Origin: Spirochaetales bacterium
Lineage (GTDB): Bacteria > Spirochaetota > Leptospiria > Leptospirales > Leptonemataceae
Direction: 5' to 3'
DNA: 64,000 bases
Assembly: GCA_015075425.1 (NCBI GenBank)
Contig: JABTUL010000001.1
Coordinates: 1,922,001-1,986,000 of the forward strand
In this document: piece after piece, positions 9,387 through 17,729 of the stretch
Layout: each line of letters starts with the position of its first letter
Position numbering within the stretch: the stretch's first letter is position 1
Translations under genes and position numbers: made by a program
Notes under the pieces: model-generated
The model's input: the letters and a program-made list of their open reading frames with translations, nothing else
The model's database searches: none
What the model was told of the DNA's origin: nothing

Positions 9387-9707
9387 ATGGACATACGCTT
9401 GATTTACATTACCTGCAAAGATACCGACCAGGCAAAAAGGATCGGCAGGACGCTCGTGGAGGAACGACTGGCCGCATGCGTGAATATCCTGCCGGCGATG
9501 CAGTCCCTCTACCGCTGGGAAGGGAAAATCGTGGAAGAGGAAGAGGCCGTGCTCATCGCAAAAACCACAGCCGATGCCTTGAGTGCTCTAAGAGAGCGGG
9601 TATGCGAGCTGCACAGCTACACCTGTCCGTGCATCGTAGCCCTGCCCGTTCTCTCCGGTCATGAACCCTATCTGGCCTGGATTCGCACGGAAACAGCAAA
9701 GGAATAG
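9387..9707 (+). CDS. cutA: CutA1-like divalent-cation tolerance protein
   Basis: The 106-residue product shows the CutA core: RLIYITCKDTDQAKRIGRTL, LAACVNILPAMQSLYRWEGK (with the AACVN and YxWxGK motifs) and the C-terminal YTCPCIVALPV...YLAWI. CutA proteins form PII-like trimers; a role in copper tolerance was proposed but the molecular function is unsettled. It heads a plus-strand group with an acyltransferase and the MNT/HEPN pair. A second, more divergent CutA-like gene lies at 59067-59384. Confidence 0.88.
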   Translation: MDIRLIYITCKDTDQAKRIGRTLVEERLAACVNILPAMQSLYRWEGKIVEEEEAVLIAKTTADALSALRERVCELHSYTCPCIVALPVLSGHEPYLAWIRTETAKE

Positions 9708-9750
9708 AAAAAATCCTTTCAAAGACGGCCGGCCGACTTAATACCAACCC

Positions 9751-11025
9751 ATGAAAGCTTTTGTCCCTGCCCGCTTCAACCTGCCCCTGGCCTGGGCGCT
9801 CGACTTCCTCTCCCCTGCCCTTTTCAAGGCCATGCACAATATTGAAACTTTAGAAATTTCAAAGGAAGACCGCGCCCTGCTTCGCAGCCTGCGCAAAGAT
9901 CGGCTCCTCTTTTTTACCAATCACCCGTCAACCGCCGAGCCTCCCATCGTGTACCAACTGGGCAATATGATGGGCGCCCGTTTTAAATACATGGCCTCGC
10001 GCCAGGTTTTTGACTGGTGGGGCGGCCTTGTTGGGCGGGTGATCTCGAACATGGGTGCTTTCTCCGTGATCGCTGGCATTGCCGATCGCGAATCCCTCAA
10101 GGCAGCTCGCGAAACACTGGCGGCAAAAGAAGGCAAACTTGTCCTTTTTCCGGAAGGGGAACCAACCAGCGGCGAAAACGATTCTCTCATGCCTTTTCAG
10201 GCAGGAGCCGCACAACTTTCTTTCTGGGCTTTAGAAGATGCGCGCAAGATCGACCCATCGGCAGACATCACCGTCCTTTCCGGCTTCATTAAGTACATTG
10301 TGACCGCAGATAAGGAAACCATCATCAAAACCCTGACCGATTCCATCTCTCGATTGGAGAAGAGCTGTCATGTGGATCCGGGCAACCGCAACTTACTGCG
10401 TCGTTATCTGCACTTCGGTAAGGTTATGCTGGAAGAAGCAGAGCGTACCTACAAAATTCCCATGGCTTCAGAGAAGGATTTCGATTATCGTGTGGGCCGC
10501 CTTCGCCATGTCATTCTGGACAGTCTGGCCGAGCGCATTCAGATGACCAACTATGATCGATCAGCCGATGCCATCAGCAAACTGCGCCAGATCTGGGCTG
10601 TTCTGGAAATGATCGAAATCGGCTACCCGGACGTACGTTTGCCCAGGCTCACACCGGCAGAACTGGAATGGGCGCAGAATGAAATTATAAAAGCTTTTGA
10701 CTTTATTGTGATTCGTAAGGATTACCTGCTGGAATATCCTTCAGCCGAACGCTTCTTCGAGTGGCTCAGTCGCTTTGAGTTCTATGCTTCCGGTAAAACA
10801 GCGCGGGCCAAAGGCGGCGAGCCCACGCCTCTGCCGCGCAAGGCACACATTTTTCTCAACCCGCCCTTCCAGCTCAGTGAGTACTGGAGTGAAGATAAGC
10901 GCGAACGAAAACTCAACCTGGAAAAACTCTTAAAACGCCTTCGAGACGACCTTGAGGAGAAACTGAAAGCCTCACTGGCTTTAAGCCAGCCGCTCTTCAC
11001 GCCAGGGGATATGGGTGGAATCTAA
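9751..11025 (+). CDS. PlsC-like glycerolipid acyltransferase
   Basis: The N-terminal 200 residues resemble the 1-acyl-glycerol-3-phosphate acyltransferase superfamily: NHPSTAEPP near residue 57 corresponds to motif I and LVLFPEGEPTSGEND near residue 133 to motif III (FPEGTRS). Motif I is HX4E rather than the usual HX4D. The remaining 220 residues are helical, charged and unlike standard PlsC; the protein is 424 residues against about 240 for PlsC. It has a weak hydrophobic segment near the N-terminus and may be peripheral on the membrane. Its end overlaps the MNT gene start by about ten bases. Substrate is unknown. Confidence 0.75.
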   Translation: MKAFVPARFNLPLAWALDFLSPALFKAMHNIETLEISKEDRALLRSLRKDRLLFFTNHPSTAEPPIVYQLGNMMGARFKYMASRQVFDWWGGLVGRVISNMGAFSVIAGIADRESLKAARETLAAKEGKLVLFPEGEPTSGENDSLMPFQAGAAQLSFWALEDARKIDPSADITVLSGFIKYIVTADKETIIKTLTDSISRLEKSCHVDPGNRNLLRRYLHFGKVMLEEAERTYKIPMASEKDFDYRVGRLRHVILDSLAERIQMTNYDRSADAISKLRQIWAVLEMIEIGYPDVRLPRLTPAELEWAQNEIIKAFDFIVIRKDYLLEYPSAERFFEWLSRFEFYASGKTARAKGGEPTPLPRKAHIFLNPPFQLSEYWSEDKRERKLNLEKLLKRLRDDLEEKLKASLALSQPLFTPGDMGGI

Positions 11026-11533
11026 ACCCGTAGATCCACAAATCGTTACTTTTTGCTTTGAGTCCATCGTCCGCGCCCTACAGAAAGCCGCTGTAGATTT
11101 TTACCAGGAACGCCTGGTCAGCCTGGCCATTTTTGGTTCCGTGGCCCGGCGGGCTATGCGCCCGGATTCTGACCTGGATCTGCTCCTGGTGGCCAGTCCG
11201 CTACCGGACGGTCGCATAGCCCGGAGGCGCGAATTCGATCAAGTGGAAGAACGCCTGATCCAGGAATTCGACCGGGCCCGACAGGCGGGAATCTGCACCA
11301 GAATATCTGTGATCCTCAAGACTCCGGCCGAAGTGGAACATGGCAGTCTCATCTTTCTGGACATGATTGAAGAGGCAAAAATCCTTATCGACCAGGGCAG
11401 TTTTTTTCAAAATTATCTGAACCGACTTTCAGAGAAACTCAAGGAACTGGGATCTGTTAAAGTAATGAAAGAGAATGGTTACTACTGGATTCTTAAGCCC
11501 GGCAAGAAACCGGAGGAAAATATCCTTCTTTAG
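11015..11533 (+). CDS. MNT-type nucleotidyltransferase
   Basis: A 172-residue minimal nucleotidyltransferase domain protein, starting at GTG 11015. The Pol-beta-like signature GSVARRAMRPDSDLDLLLV (GSx10DxD) is at residues 42-60. The third acidic residue expected a strand later is not obvious (RISVILKT). The last 50 residues end in a YYWILKPG segment seen in some archaeal-type members. MNT proteins paired with HEPN proteins can form toxin-antitoxin modules in which MNT AMPylates the HEPN toxin. The HEPN gene follows after seven bases. Confidence 0.82.
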   Translation: MESKPVDPQIVTFCFESIVRALQKAAVDFYQERLVSLAIFGSVARRAMRPDSDLDLLLVASPLPDGRIARRREFDQVEERLIQEFDRARQAGICTRISVILKTPAEVEHGSLIFLDMIEEAKILIDQGSFFQNYLNRLSEKLKELGSVKVMKENGYYWILKPGKKPEENILL

Positions 11534-11540
11534 GCGACGT

Positions 11541-11942
11541 ATGACGACTCATGATCTGGGCAAGAGCTATCTTTTAAAGGCCCGTCAAAGAAGACGAGTG
11601 CTTGAAGTTCTCATGGAAGAAGAAGCCTATTCTGACGTTGTGCGCGAAGCTCAGGAATTGGTCGAGCTTGCGCTCAAGGGCATATTGAGACTGGCAGGTC
11701 TCGAACCACCGCACTGGCATGACGTCGGCCCCATCTTGCTGGAAAACATGGCTCTACTGCCTGCGGCCGTGCAGGCAGAGGCCGCAGAACTTGCCCGGAT
11801 ATCCCGCTGGCTCAGAGAAGAGCGCGAACTATCGATGTACGGCGATGAGGATACGATCCCTTCCGAGCATTACAAAAAGGAAGACGCCGAGCGGGCCATC
11901 CAGGATGCCCTTCAAGTTCTCCGCATTGCTACAGAGAGTTAG
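11541..11942 (+). CDS. HEPN-domain protein
   Basis: This 133-residue all-helical protein matches the PF05168 HEPN pattern: REAQELVELALKGILRLAGLEPPHWHDVGPILL (residues 33-65) is the conserved core with the Glu-Leu-Ala-Lys-Gly helix and the P-x-x-H-D turn. The C-terminal YGDED...YKKEDAERAIQDAL is also family-like. The RX4-6H RNase motif of toxic HEPN proteins such as HepT is not evident; where it would sit I read RELSMYG. The ATG at 11541 is the first start after the MNT stop. It is likely the obligate partner of the upstream MNT gene, either as an atypical toxin-antitoxin pair or as a substrate-binding subunit. Confidence 0.8.
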   Translation: MTTHDLGKSYLLKARQRRRVLEVLMEEEAYSDVVREAQELVELALKGILRLAGLEPPHWHDVGPILLENMALLPAAVQAEAAELARISRWLREERELSMYGDEDTIPSEHYKKEDAERAIQDALQVLRIATES

Positions 11943-11983
11943 GGCCGTCCTTAGTTGCAGACTCTTTCCAACTCAAGACCAGA

Positions 11984-14872
11984 TCAGGGACAGTTCACAT
12001 TGGCCGCGCCCATCGTATGGGCACCCATGCACCATTCAACATTCGTATTCGTGTCCCTGATACCACCACCAAGGGGTGTATAGTCGCTGTCCCGCTGCAC
12101 GGACTGCCCGGCCCCCAAATCGATATCACCGGCGGCTTCACCTTGAATAGTAGCATCATTGGAGCCGTCCACCGGCAGAACGGAAAACCCGGTCCATAGA
12201 TAGGTGGCTGTTGCCCCAAAAACGGTGGCAAAATTGGTCATCCACGCCGCTGTTGCATCCCCATCCCTGTTGCTGATGGCCACGCTGTCAACCGTCACGG
12301 AACTGGCATTTTGCAACTGTATGAAGTTGTCAGTACAAGTCAGACTTGCTGTGGCGACATAGACATCCCAGGCCGTAGCAGAACTATCTGTTCCCGCGCT
12401 TTCATTGATCGTGGAGGCGGCATCATCTTCCTGGGCGAACCCCCCCTGGTTGCCGCTATCAAAATGGAGGACCACGTAATCTCCGGCCGTTACGGCAAGA
12501 TTAGCGCCGAACGTATAACGCAATGTGCCGGTACCATTTTCCAGGATTCTAAAGCCGGCCAGACTCCCCGAGCCGGTAACATAAAGTTCAATAAAATCCT
12601 CCGGTCCAGCGGATCCAACGCACATCACCTCGTTGATCAGGGCAGTGGCTGCGGCAATGGACCCGGTGAAACTGGCGTTGGCCGTGGTCATGGCGATACC
12701 ACCGTTTGCCGATGTCACATTTTGCACCCACACATTGTAGGTTACCAGAGACTGTGCTGCTGTTGTTACGGTAACCGTACTTCCAGCAAGCGTTGGCGTT
12801 CCGGAAAGACTCAAAACACCGCCAGAGGCCTGGCAGGCAGCAAAGCTCACCACAGCAGATGTCGTGACGCAGTAATTACCCAGTGTGGTGGAACTGGTTG
12901 CATGCGGAGGATCGGAAAAAGTAACCTGAACGCTGGTGTTGCTCGCGCTTGTTGCTCCGGTAACGTTGAAGACGCAGTTGTTCGTACCGCCCTGAGAAAC
13001 AGACTTACTGGAAAAATCATTGGCATTCACATCTGAATCGTTGCCGTCCGGACAGCGCGAATTTTGCCCGTTGCTGGCTCCACCCGGCGCATAGGAAGCA
13101 TTTTCCCGGTAGGTTGCATCAGACGATGTGCCAATTGCGACAAAATCGATGACTTGCGAGTCCGCCGGTGACGTTGGTGCAGTCGAGCTTGAGAGAATGG
13201 CGACGCAATAACCGTCATCAATATTGCCCATATTGGTCTGATTGGCACTGCCACCATAACCTGTTGCATCATTGGATATGGTAAAGTAACTACCCGCATT
13301 AATCGTTCCGGTGAGAGCAACTATGGCTGTAACACCATTACCCAGATTACAGCCGCTGTCGCGCATAATGTAAGCGCCGGCAGCACCCAGATCAATGGCA
13401 GATGTGCCAGAATTGTAAATTTCCACGAAATCCTGTGTTGTTGTGCCACCGGTATCCCAGACCACTTCATTAATCTTGAGCGGACTCAGATCGACAACCG
13501 TGCAGTTATTGGCGGCATCAATGGACGTGGGCCGTGAAAGAAAATCGGCACCATTGTCATTTGTATCCGTACCATTCGGGCAACGTGACAGTGTTTTACT
13601 TCCTGGAGCGACTGAACCATTTTCCCGATCCACGGCGTTGCCGAAGGCCACAAAGTCCACCAGATGGCTGTTGTTTGTAGCGGTCAGATTGGTACTGGAA
13701 CTTGTCAGGGCCACGCAATCATCGGCGTTGAGAGTAAAAGTAAAGGTTTGATCCGCGCTGCCCGCATGGATGCCGGTATCGCGGGCCAGAAGGTAGTAGC
13801 CGCCTGCCGGTATGCTTCCGGTCAGAGCCAGCTTATCCGGGCTCCCGGAGCTCAAATTGCAGTCCGAATCACGCTGGATGTGCGCCGTTGCCGCTGCAAG
13901 ATCAATGGCAAAGGATCCGGGATTGTAGAGTTCAATAAAGTCGTCGGCCGCGGCTGAGGTATCCCAGCCGATCTCGTTGATAACTATGCCGGTGAGATCA
14001 GGCACAATGCTGAAGCTAACGTTATTCGTGGTCATTGCCAGGCCAAGGCTTGACGAGGTTACATTCTGCACCCAGAGATAGTATGTCCCGGATCCTATCG
14101 CCGGTGTGGTCAAAGTGACAGTGCTGCCGCCCACACTGGCCCCGGTAACAGCACCAACGTAACCTCCGGATCCGGTACATCCGCCAAAGCTTCCGGCACC
14201 GGAAGTGCTGGTAATGCAGTAGTTTCCTGGCGTTCCGCCGCTGCCAGCAGCCGGTGCTTCAGAAAAAGTCACGGCAGTACTTGTGCTTCCTGATGAACTG
14301 GCGGAATTCACATTAAAGGGATTCAGAGTGAAACTGGTAGAACTGTTGGCCAGAGCCTGACCCGTTGACGAGGTAATGTTCTGCACCCAGATGTAGTAGG
14401 TCCCGGAACTCACGCCAGAAGCCAGAGTGAGGGTAACCGTGCTTCCGGTAAGAGAAGGGGCTGCAGCACTGAGCAGATTGGGAGCACACGCCGCAAAGGT
14501 TGCTACAGAGTTCGTAGTAACACAATAATTTGCCAGAACAACGGCCGCAGCTCCGTCGGGCGCGGCGGAAAAACTCACGTTCAGAGTGGTGGAGGCCGTG
14601 GCTGCACCTGTGGTAATGAAGAAGGAACTACCCGAAGAACCCGTGCTTCCCGTATCAGTCCCGGAAGACTGAAACGCTCCGGCCTCGGGGGAGAGGCTGG
14701 CTATGAAGAGATTTCCCAGGTTGGTTTTCCAGTAATCGTAAGACCCCTGGTCGAGGAAATTGCAGCCCGCGCCCATTAGTCCGGCAAGAAAAATGAGCAT
14801 CGTCCGCCCTGATGCGCGCGCCGGATTTCGCCTGGAAAGGCCCGGTGAATGTTTTTTTAGAAACCGGTTCAT
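11984..14872 (-). CDS. Large lipoprotein with Ig-like and lamin-tail domains
   Basis: A 962-residue surface-type protein. From ATG 14872 there is a long basic n-region, a hydrophobic core and lipobox LMGAGC, so the mature protein should be lipidated. The body alternates beta-sandwich units containing a repeated NYCVTT...FAAC motif (three copies, near residues 110, 215 and 660) with lamin-tail (LTD) domains marked by INEIGWDT...DFIELYN, INEVVWDT...DFVEIYN and INEVMCVG...DFIELYV. Each full LTD unit ends in a Cys-containing SRCPxGxDxxxNxxDF segment. The start is one base after the stop of the PLD/LTD gene. Composition is very Thr/Ser/Ala/Gly rich, typical of secreted beta proteins. Role is probably adhesion or matrix interaction (inference). 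Confidence 0.8.
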   Translation of the reverse strand: MNRFLKKHSPGLSRRNPARASGRTMLIFLAGLMGAGCNFLDQGSYDYWKTNLGNLFIASLSPEAGAFQSSGTDTGSTGSSGSSFFITTGAATASTTLNVSFSAAPDGAAAVVLANYCVTTNSVATFAACAPNLLSAAAPSLTGSTVTLTLASGVSSGTYYIWVQNITSSTGQALANSSTSFTLNPFNVNSASSSGSTSTAVTFSEAPAAGSGGTPGNYCITSTSGAGSFGGCTGSGGYVGAVTGASVGGSTVTLTTPAIGSGTYYLWVQNVTSSSLGLAMTTNNVSFSIVPDLTGIVINEIGWDTSAAADDFIELYNPGSFAIDLAAATAHIQRDSDCNLSSGSPDKLALTGSIPAGGYYLLARDTGIHAGSADQTFTFTLNADDCVALTSSSTNLTATNNSHLVDFVAFGNAVDRENGSVAPGSKTLSRCPNGTDTNDNGADFLSRPTSIDAANNCTVVDLSPLKINEVVWDTGGTTTQDFVEIYNSGTSAIDLGAAGAYIMRDSGCNLGNGVTAIVALTGTINAGSYFTISNDATGYGGSANQTNMGNIDDGYCVAILSSSTAPTSPADSQVIDFVAIGTSSDATYRENASYAPGGASNGQNSRCPDGNDSDVNANDFSSKSVSQGGTNNCVFNVTGATSASNTSVQVTFSDPPHATSSTTLGNYCVTTSAVVSFAACQASGGVLSLSGTPTLAGSTVTVTTAAQSLVTYNVWVQNVTSANGGIAMTTANASFTGSIAAATALINEVMCVGSAGPEDFIELYVTGSGSLAGFRILENGTGTLRYTFGANLAVTAGDYVVLHFDSGNQGGFAQEDDAASTINESAGTDSSATAWDVYVATASLTCTDNFIQLQNASSVTVDSVAISNRDGDATAAWMTNFATVFGATATYLWTGFSVLPVDGSNDATIQGEAAGDIDLGAGQSVQRDSDYTPLGGGIRDTNTNVEWCMGAHTMGAANVNCP

Positions 14873-14873
14873 T

Positions 14874-17729
14874 TTACTGCTGGAATTCGAAATCCTCAAA
14901 ATTATTTCCCGAGGCACTGCCACTCTTAACGCGGGTAAGCCGGACGGAATTGCCGCTGGTTGTTTTCAGATGCGTACAGAGCCGCTGTACGTTGTAATCG
15001 TTGACCTGAAAGACCGGTTGCAGGGGAAAGCGATAGATTGCCTGGTTCTGATTGTACATGGTGTTGAAACCACCAACCATCAAAGTTTCCGGCACACTGC
15101 CGTCCTGATTGCTGTAGCACATCATATCCATCGGGTCACGGCTCAGATCATAGCTGATAAAAACCACGCCATCCGTGGACACAATGTTGAGCGGACTGAA
15201 AACCGACCAGGTGTCATTGGCCACAAGACCGGTTTGCGCCAGACCGTCAGAAGGGTTGGTTGTAATATCAAAAGTATTGGCCGAGCCAATCTGCGCATCC
15301 TCGGGCCTGATATTGGCAAGGCTGCAGGGGATATCGCAGGACTGGCCTAAATTTAACTGGATGTACTGACCGGCGTTAATGGGTACGTCATTCATGCGGT
15401 AGAGGAGGGTCGGAGTTACCGCGAAGGTATCATAGATATAGATACCCAGATTGTTCACGGTGCCGCCGGTAAGAGCCCGTAGAACAATAATGTCTTTGGA
15501 GCCGGAGCGGCCGGGATAAACCCTTTCAATCTCCAGGCTTGCCGGAGTTGTACTGCCGGTAAAGCTGATGGCCCCACCTTCTGCTACCTGACCGGTCATG
15601 TCAAGAGCCGTGCTGGCAACGGAAAAGGTGTAACGCGTTCCAGCCGTCTGCGCGGCCGTCGTCACTTTGATACTTGAAGGATCATTGCTATCCAGCTCCA
15701 CAGTACATGCAGGGCCGCAAAGAGTCGCCTGGGTAACACCCGGTGCGCTCTGCATGGCCCAGCGCATCTGAATCACCGCAGAGGTGGAACCGGTGGAATA
15801 AGCACGGACCGGCACGTTTGTATAACCATTCACGCCACTACGAGCGTTCGATGCTGAGGTCAGTGTCACAAAGTTACCGGAATAGTAGGGCGTAGCAATC
15901 GTGCCATTGCGAAAGTCTGTTCCGAGTTGTCCTGTCCCGGCAGCACTCGAACCAAACAATCCATTGCCATTTGAGGTATACCAGCTACCGGCATACTTTC
16001 CAGGCAAAGCCTTGCCTGTAGCCGGATGAAAAAAGCGCTCCATGGAGTGCAGTCTTTTGTAAAAAGTATCTACTTTGCCTGCAAAGGGGGCCTCGCCAAT
16101 GCCTGCTTCATCAATCAGTGTCATAGCAGGATCATAAAGTCTGATATGAAGCTGCCCGCTGGTAAGAGTAAAATTCTTGGTACCGCTCACTTTATTGTCC
16201 GTATTGTCCAGGGCACCATTCTGGGCGTTGATAATGCCAAAACGGCGGGCAGGGATTACGATTCGCCCGGCAAAGCGGTGCCTTGATGCGACGCTCGGCT
16301 CATACCAGTTGTAGCGGTCGGGAATGGGATAAAATTTCCGCTCGCTGGTTTCCCAGGACATGGCCCAGTGGCTGATATCAATATCACGATCGGTTGTATT
16401 GTAAAGCTCAATCCAATCATCGTCTTTATTTTCAAAAGACTCTCCGCTTTCCCAGGATCCCGCCCACATGACTTCAGAAATGACAACGTCTCCAGGGCTG
16501 GCCCGGTCCCCTGAGGTAAAGCGCAGTCGCTTACCATCTCCGCAACAAAAGGCTTTGGAGACGTTCCAGATTCCTTCCCATTGCTTGAGTATCTCCTGGG
16601 CAACAAATGGATCATGGATGATCAGCATATTTTCATCATTGTTTTCCACGGCATTGGTGGAAAAATTAAACGATCCTGTAGCCACAATGGAGCCATCAAT
16701 GATCATCGTCTTGGTGTGCAGCTTGCCCCCGTGGGCTTTGATACCCGGGACGTTAGTATTTTCATTGCCATCGCCACGAACATAAGCCGCACCGTCGCCA
16801 TAGATATGGCGAAAGGAACTGAAAAATCGGGGCGCTTCTTCGGATACACCATTGATAAATGTGTCATCATGCACACCGCGCACCACAACACCGCGGCGGG
16901 CCGCTCGTGTTTTGGCCACATCCAGCTCATCATGCGTATGAGCAAAGATCATGTAGTGAACGGTATTTTTTGCCCCATCCACCAGCTGGATCAAACGATC
17001 CATGGCCCGCTGACCATCGTAAGGAGAGAAGTAGACTTCAAAGCGTGAGAGATTGACGCGATGGTTGTAGTCCGTAGTCAGCGGGACCTTCTTGGCACCG
17101 TATTTTCCGTAGAACATCTGATCAAATTCTGCAGAAAAAACCCGGGCGATGGATGGACTTTCCAGCATGACAAAGTTCTCATTATTGCGCAAGAAGCCTG
17201 ATGACGTGATATTCCCTGTCCCCATAAAAACATATCTATCGTCAATGATAAAGAACTTATTGTGATGAATGGCCGTGGTGTTGCCCATAGAAAAAGGGAT
17301 ATCTGTGCGTAAAATAGTCCGGTAGCCGTCCGTGACCACTTCATCCACATCACCGACCATGCGCACATCAAGGCCACGCGCCTTGGCATTGATTATGGCA
17401 TTCATGATGGGCGTATGCCCCAGATTGTACACGGCCACAATGACCTTTTTCTCTGCATTGTCGATCATCTTGATCAGCTCAACATCGATCTTCTTATCCA
17501 CCCCGTTGTCCCGGGTGGTTCCCGGATCCGTGTAAAAAGTGCGTAGCAGGTGGGGGCCACGCAAAGCGTAGCCCGGATCCGCAAAGAAGTTGTCTACATC
17601 ATCATAGGAACAGGAAAGGGCTGCGCTTAAAGCAAGGATCAGTAAACTTTTGACAGGCACCTGCATTCCCCCGCGTAGAGTAACAGAGCAACGGGGAACT
17701 TTCCCACCTTTTTTTGCAGAAAAATTCAT
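14874..17729 (-). CDS. Lipoprotein with twin PLD (HKD) domains and lamin-tail domain
   Basis: The 951-residue protein has a signal sequence ending in lipobox ALSC (Cys40), then two phospholipase D/nuclease domains, each with an intact HKD motif: H156-x-K158-x4-D163 and H338-x-K340-x4-D345, the latter followed by GSFNFS. This pair resembles the Nuc/endonuclease and cardiolipin-synthase branches of the PLD family. From about residue 410 a lamin-tail domain follows (VVISEVMWAGS...DDWIELYN) and then beta-rich repeats. ATG 17729 shares a base with the barrel gene's stop (TAATG); ATG 17666 would give a shorter signal peptide. It should be an envelope-anchored phosphodiesterase acting on nucleic acid or phospholipid. 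Confidence 0.87.
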   Translation of the reverse strand: MNFSAKKGGKVPRCSVTLRGGMQVPVKSLLILALSAALSCSYDDVDNFFADPGYALRGPHLLRTFYTDPGTTRDNGVDKKIDVELIKMIDNAEKKVIVAVYNLGHTPIMNAIINAKARGLDVRMVGDVDEVVTDGYRTILRTDIPFSMGNTTAIHHNKFFIIDDRYVFMGTGNITSSGFLRNNENFVMLESPSIARVFSAEFDQMFYGKYGAKKVPLTTDYNHRVNLSRFEVYFSPYDGQRAMDRLIQLVDGAKNTVHYMIFAHTHDELDVAKTRAARRGVVVRGVHDDTFINGVSEEAPRFFSSFRHIYGDGAAYVRGDGNENTNVPGIKAHGGKLHTKTMIIDGSIVATGSFNFSTNAVENNDENMLIIHDPFVAQEILKQWEGIWNVSKAFCCGDGKRLRFTSGDRASPGDVVISEVMWAGSWESGESFENKDDDWIELYNTTDRDIDISHWAMSWETSERKFYPIPDRYNWYEPSVASRHRFAGRIVIPARRFGIINAQNGALDNTDNKVSGTKNFTLTSGQLHIRLYDPAMTLIDEAGIGEAPFAGKVDTFYKRLHSMERFFHPATGKALPGKYAGSWYTSNGNGLFGSSAAGTGQLGTDFRNGTIATPYYSGNFVTLTSASNARSGVNGYTNVPVRAYSTGSTSAVIQMRWAMQSAPGVTQATLCGPACTVELDSNDPSSIKVTTAAQTAGTRYTFSVASTALDMTGQVAEGGAISFTGSTTPASLEIERVYPGRSGSKDIIVLRALTGGTVNNLGIYIYDTFAVTPTLLYRMNDVPINAGQYIQLNLGQSCDIPCSLANIRPEDAQIGSANTFDITTNPSDGLAQTGLVANDTWSVFSPLNIVSTDGVVFISYDLSRDPMDMMCYSNQDGSVPETLMVGGFNTMYNQNQAIYRFPLQPVFQVNDYNVQRLCTHLKTTSGNSVRLTRVKSGSASGNNFEDFEFQQ

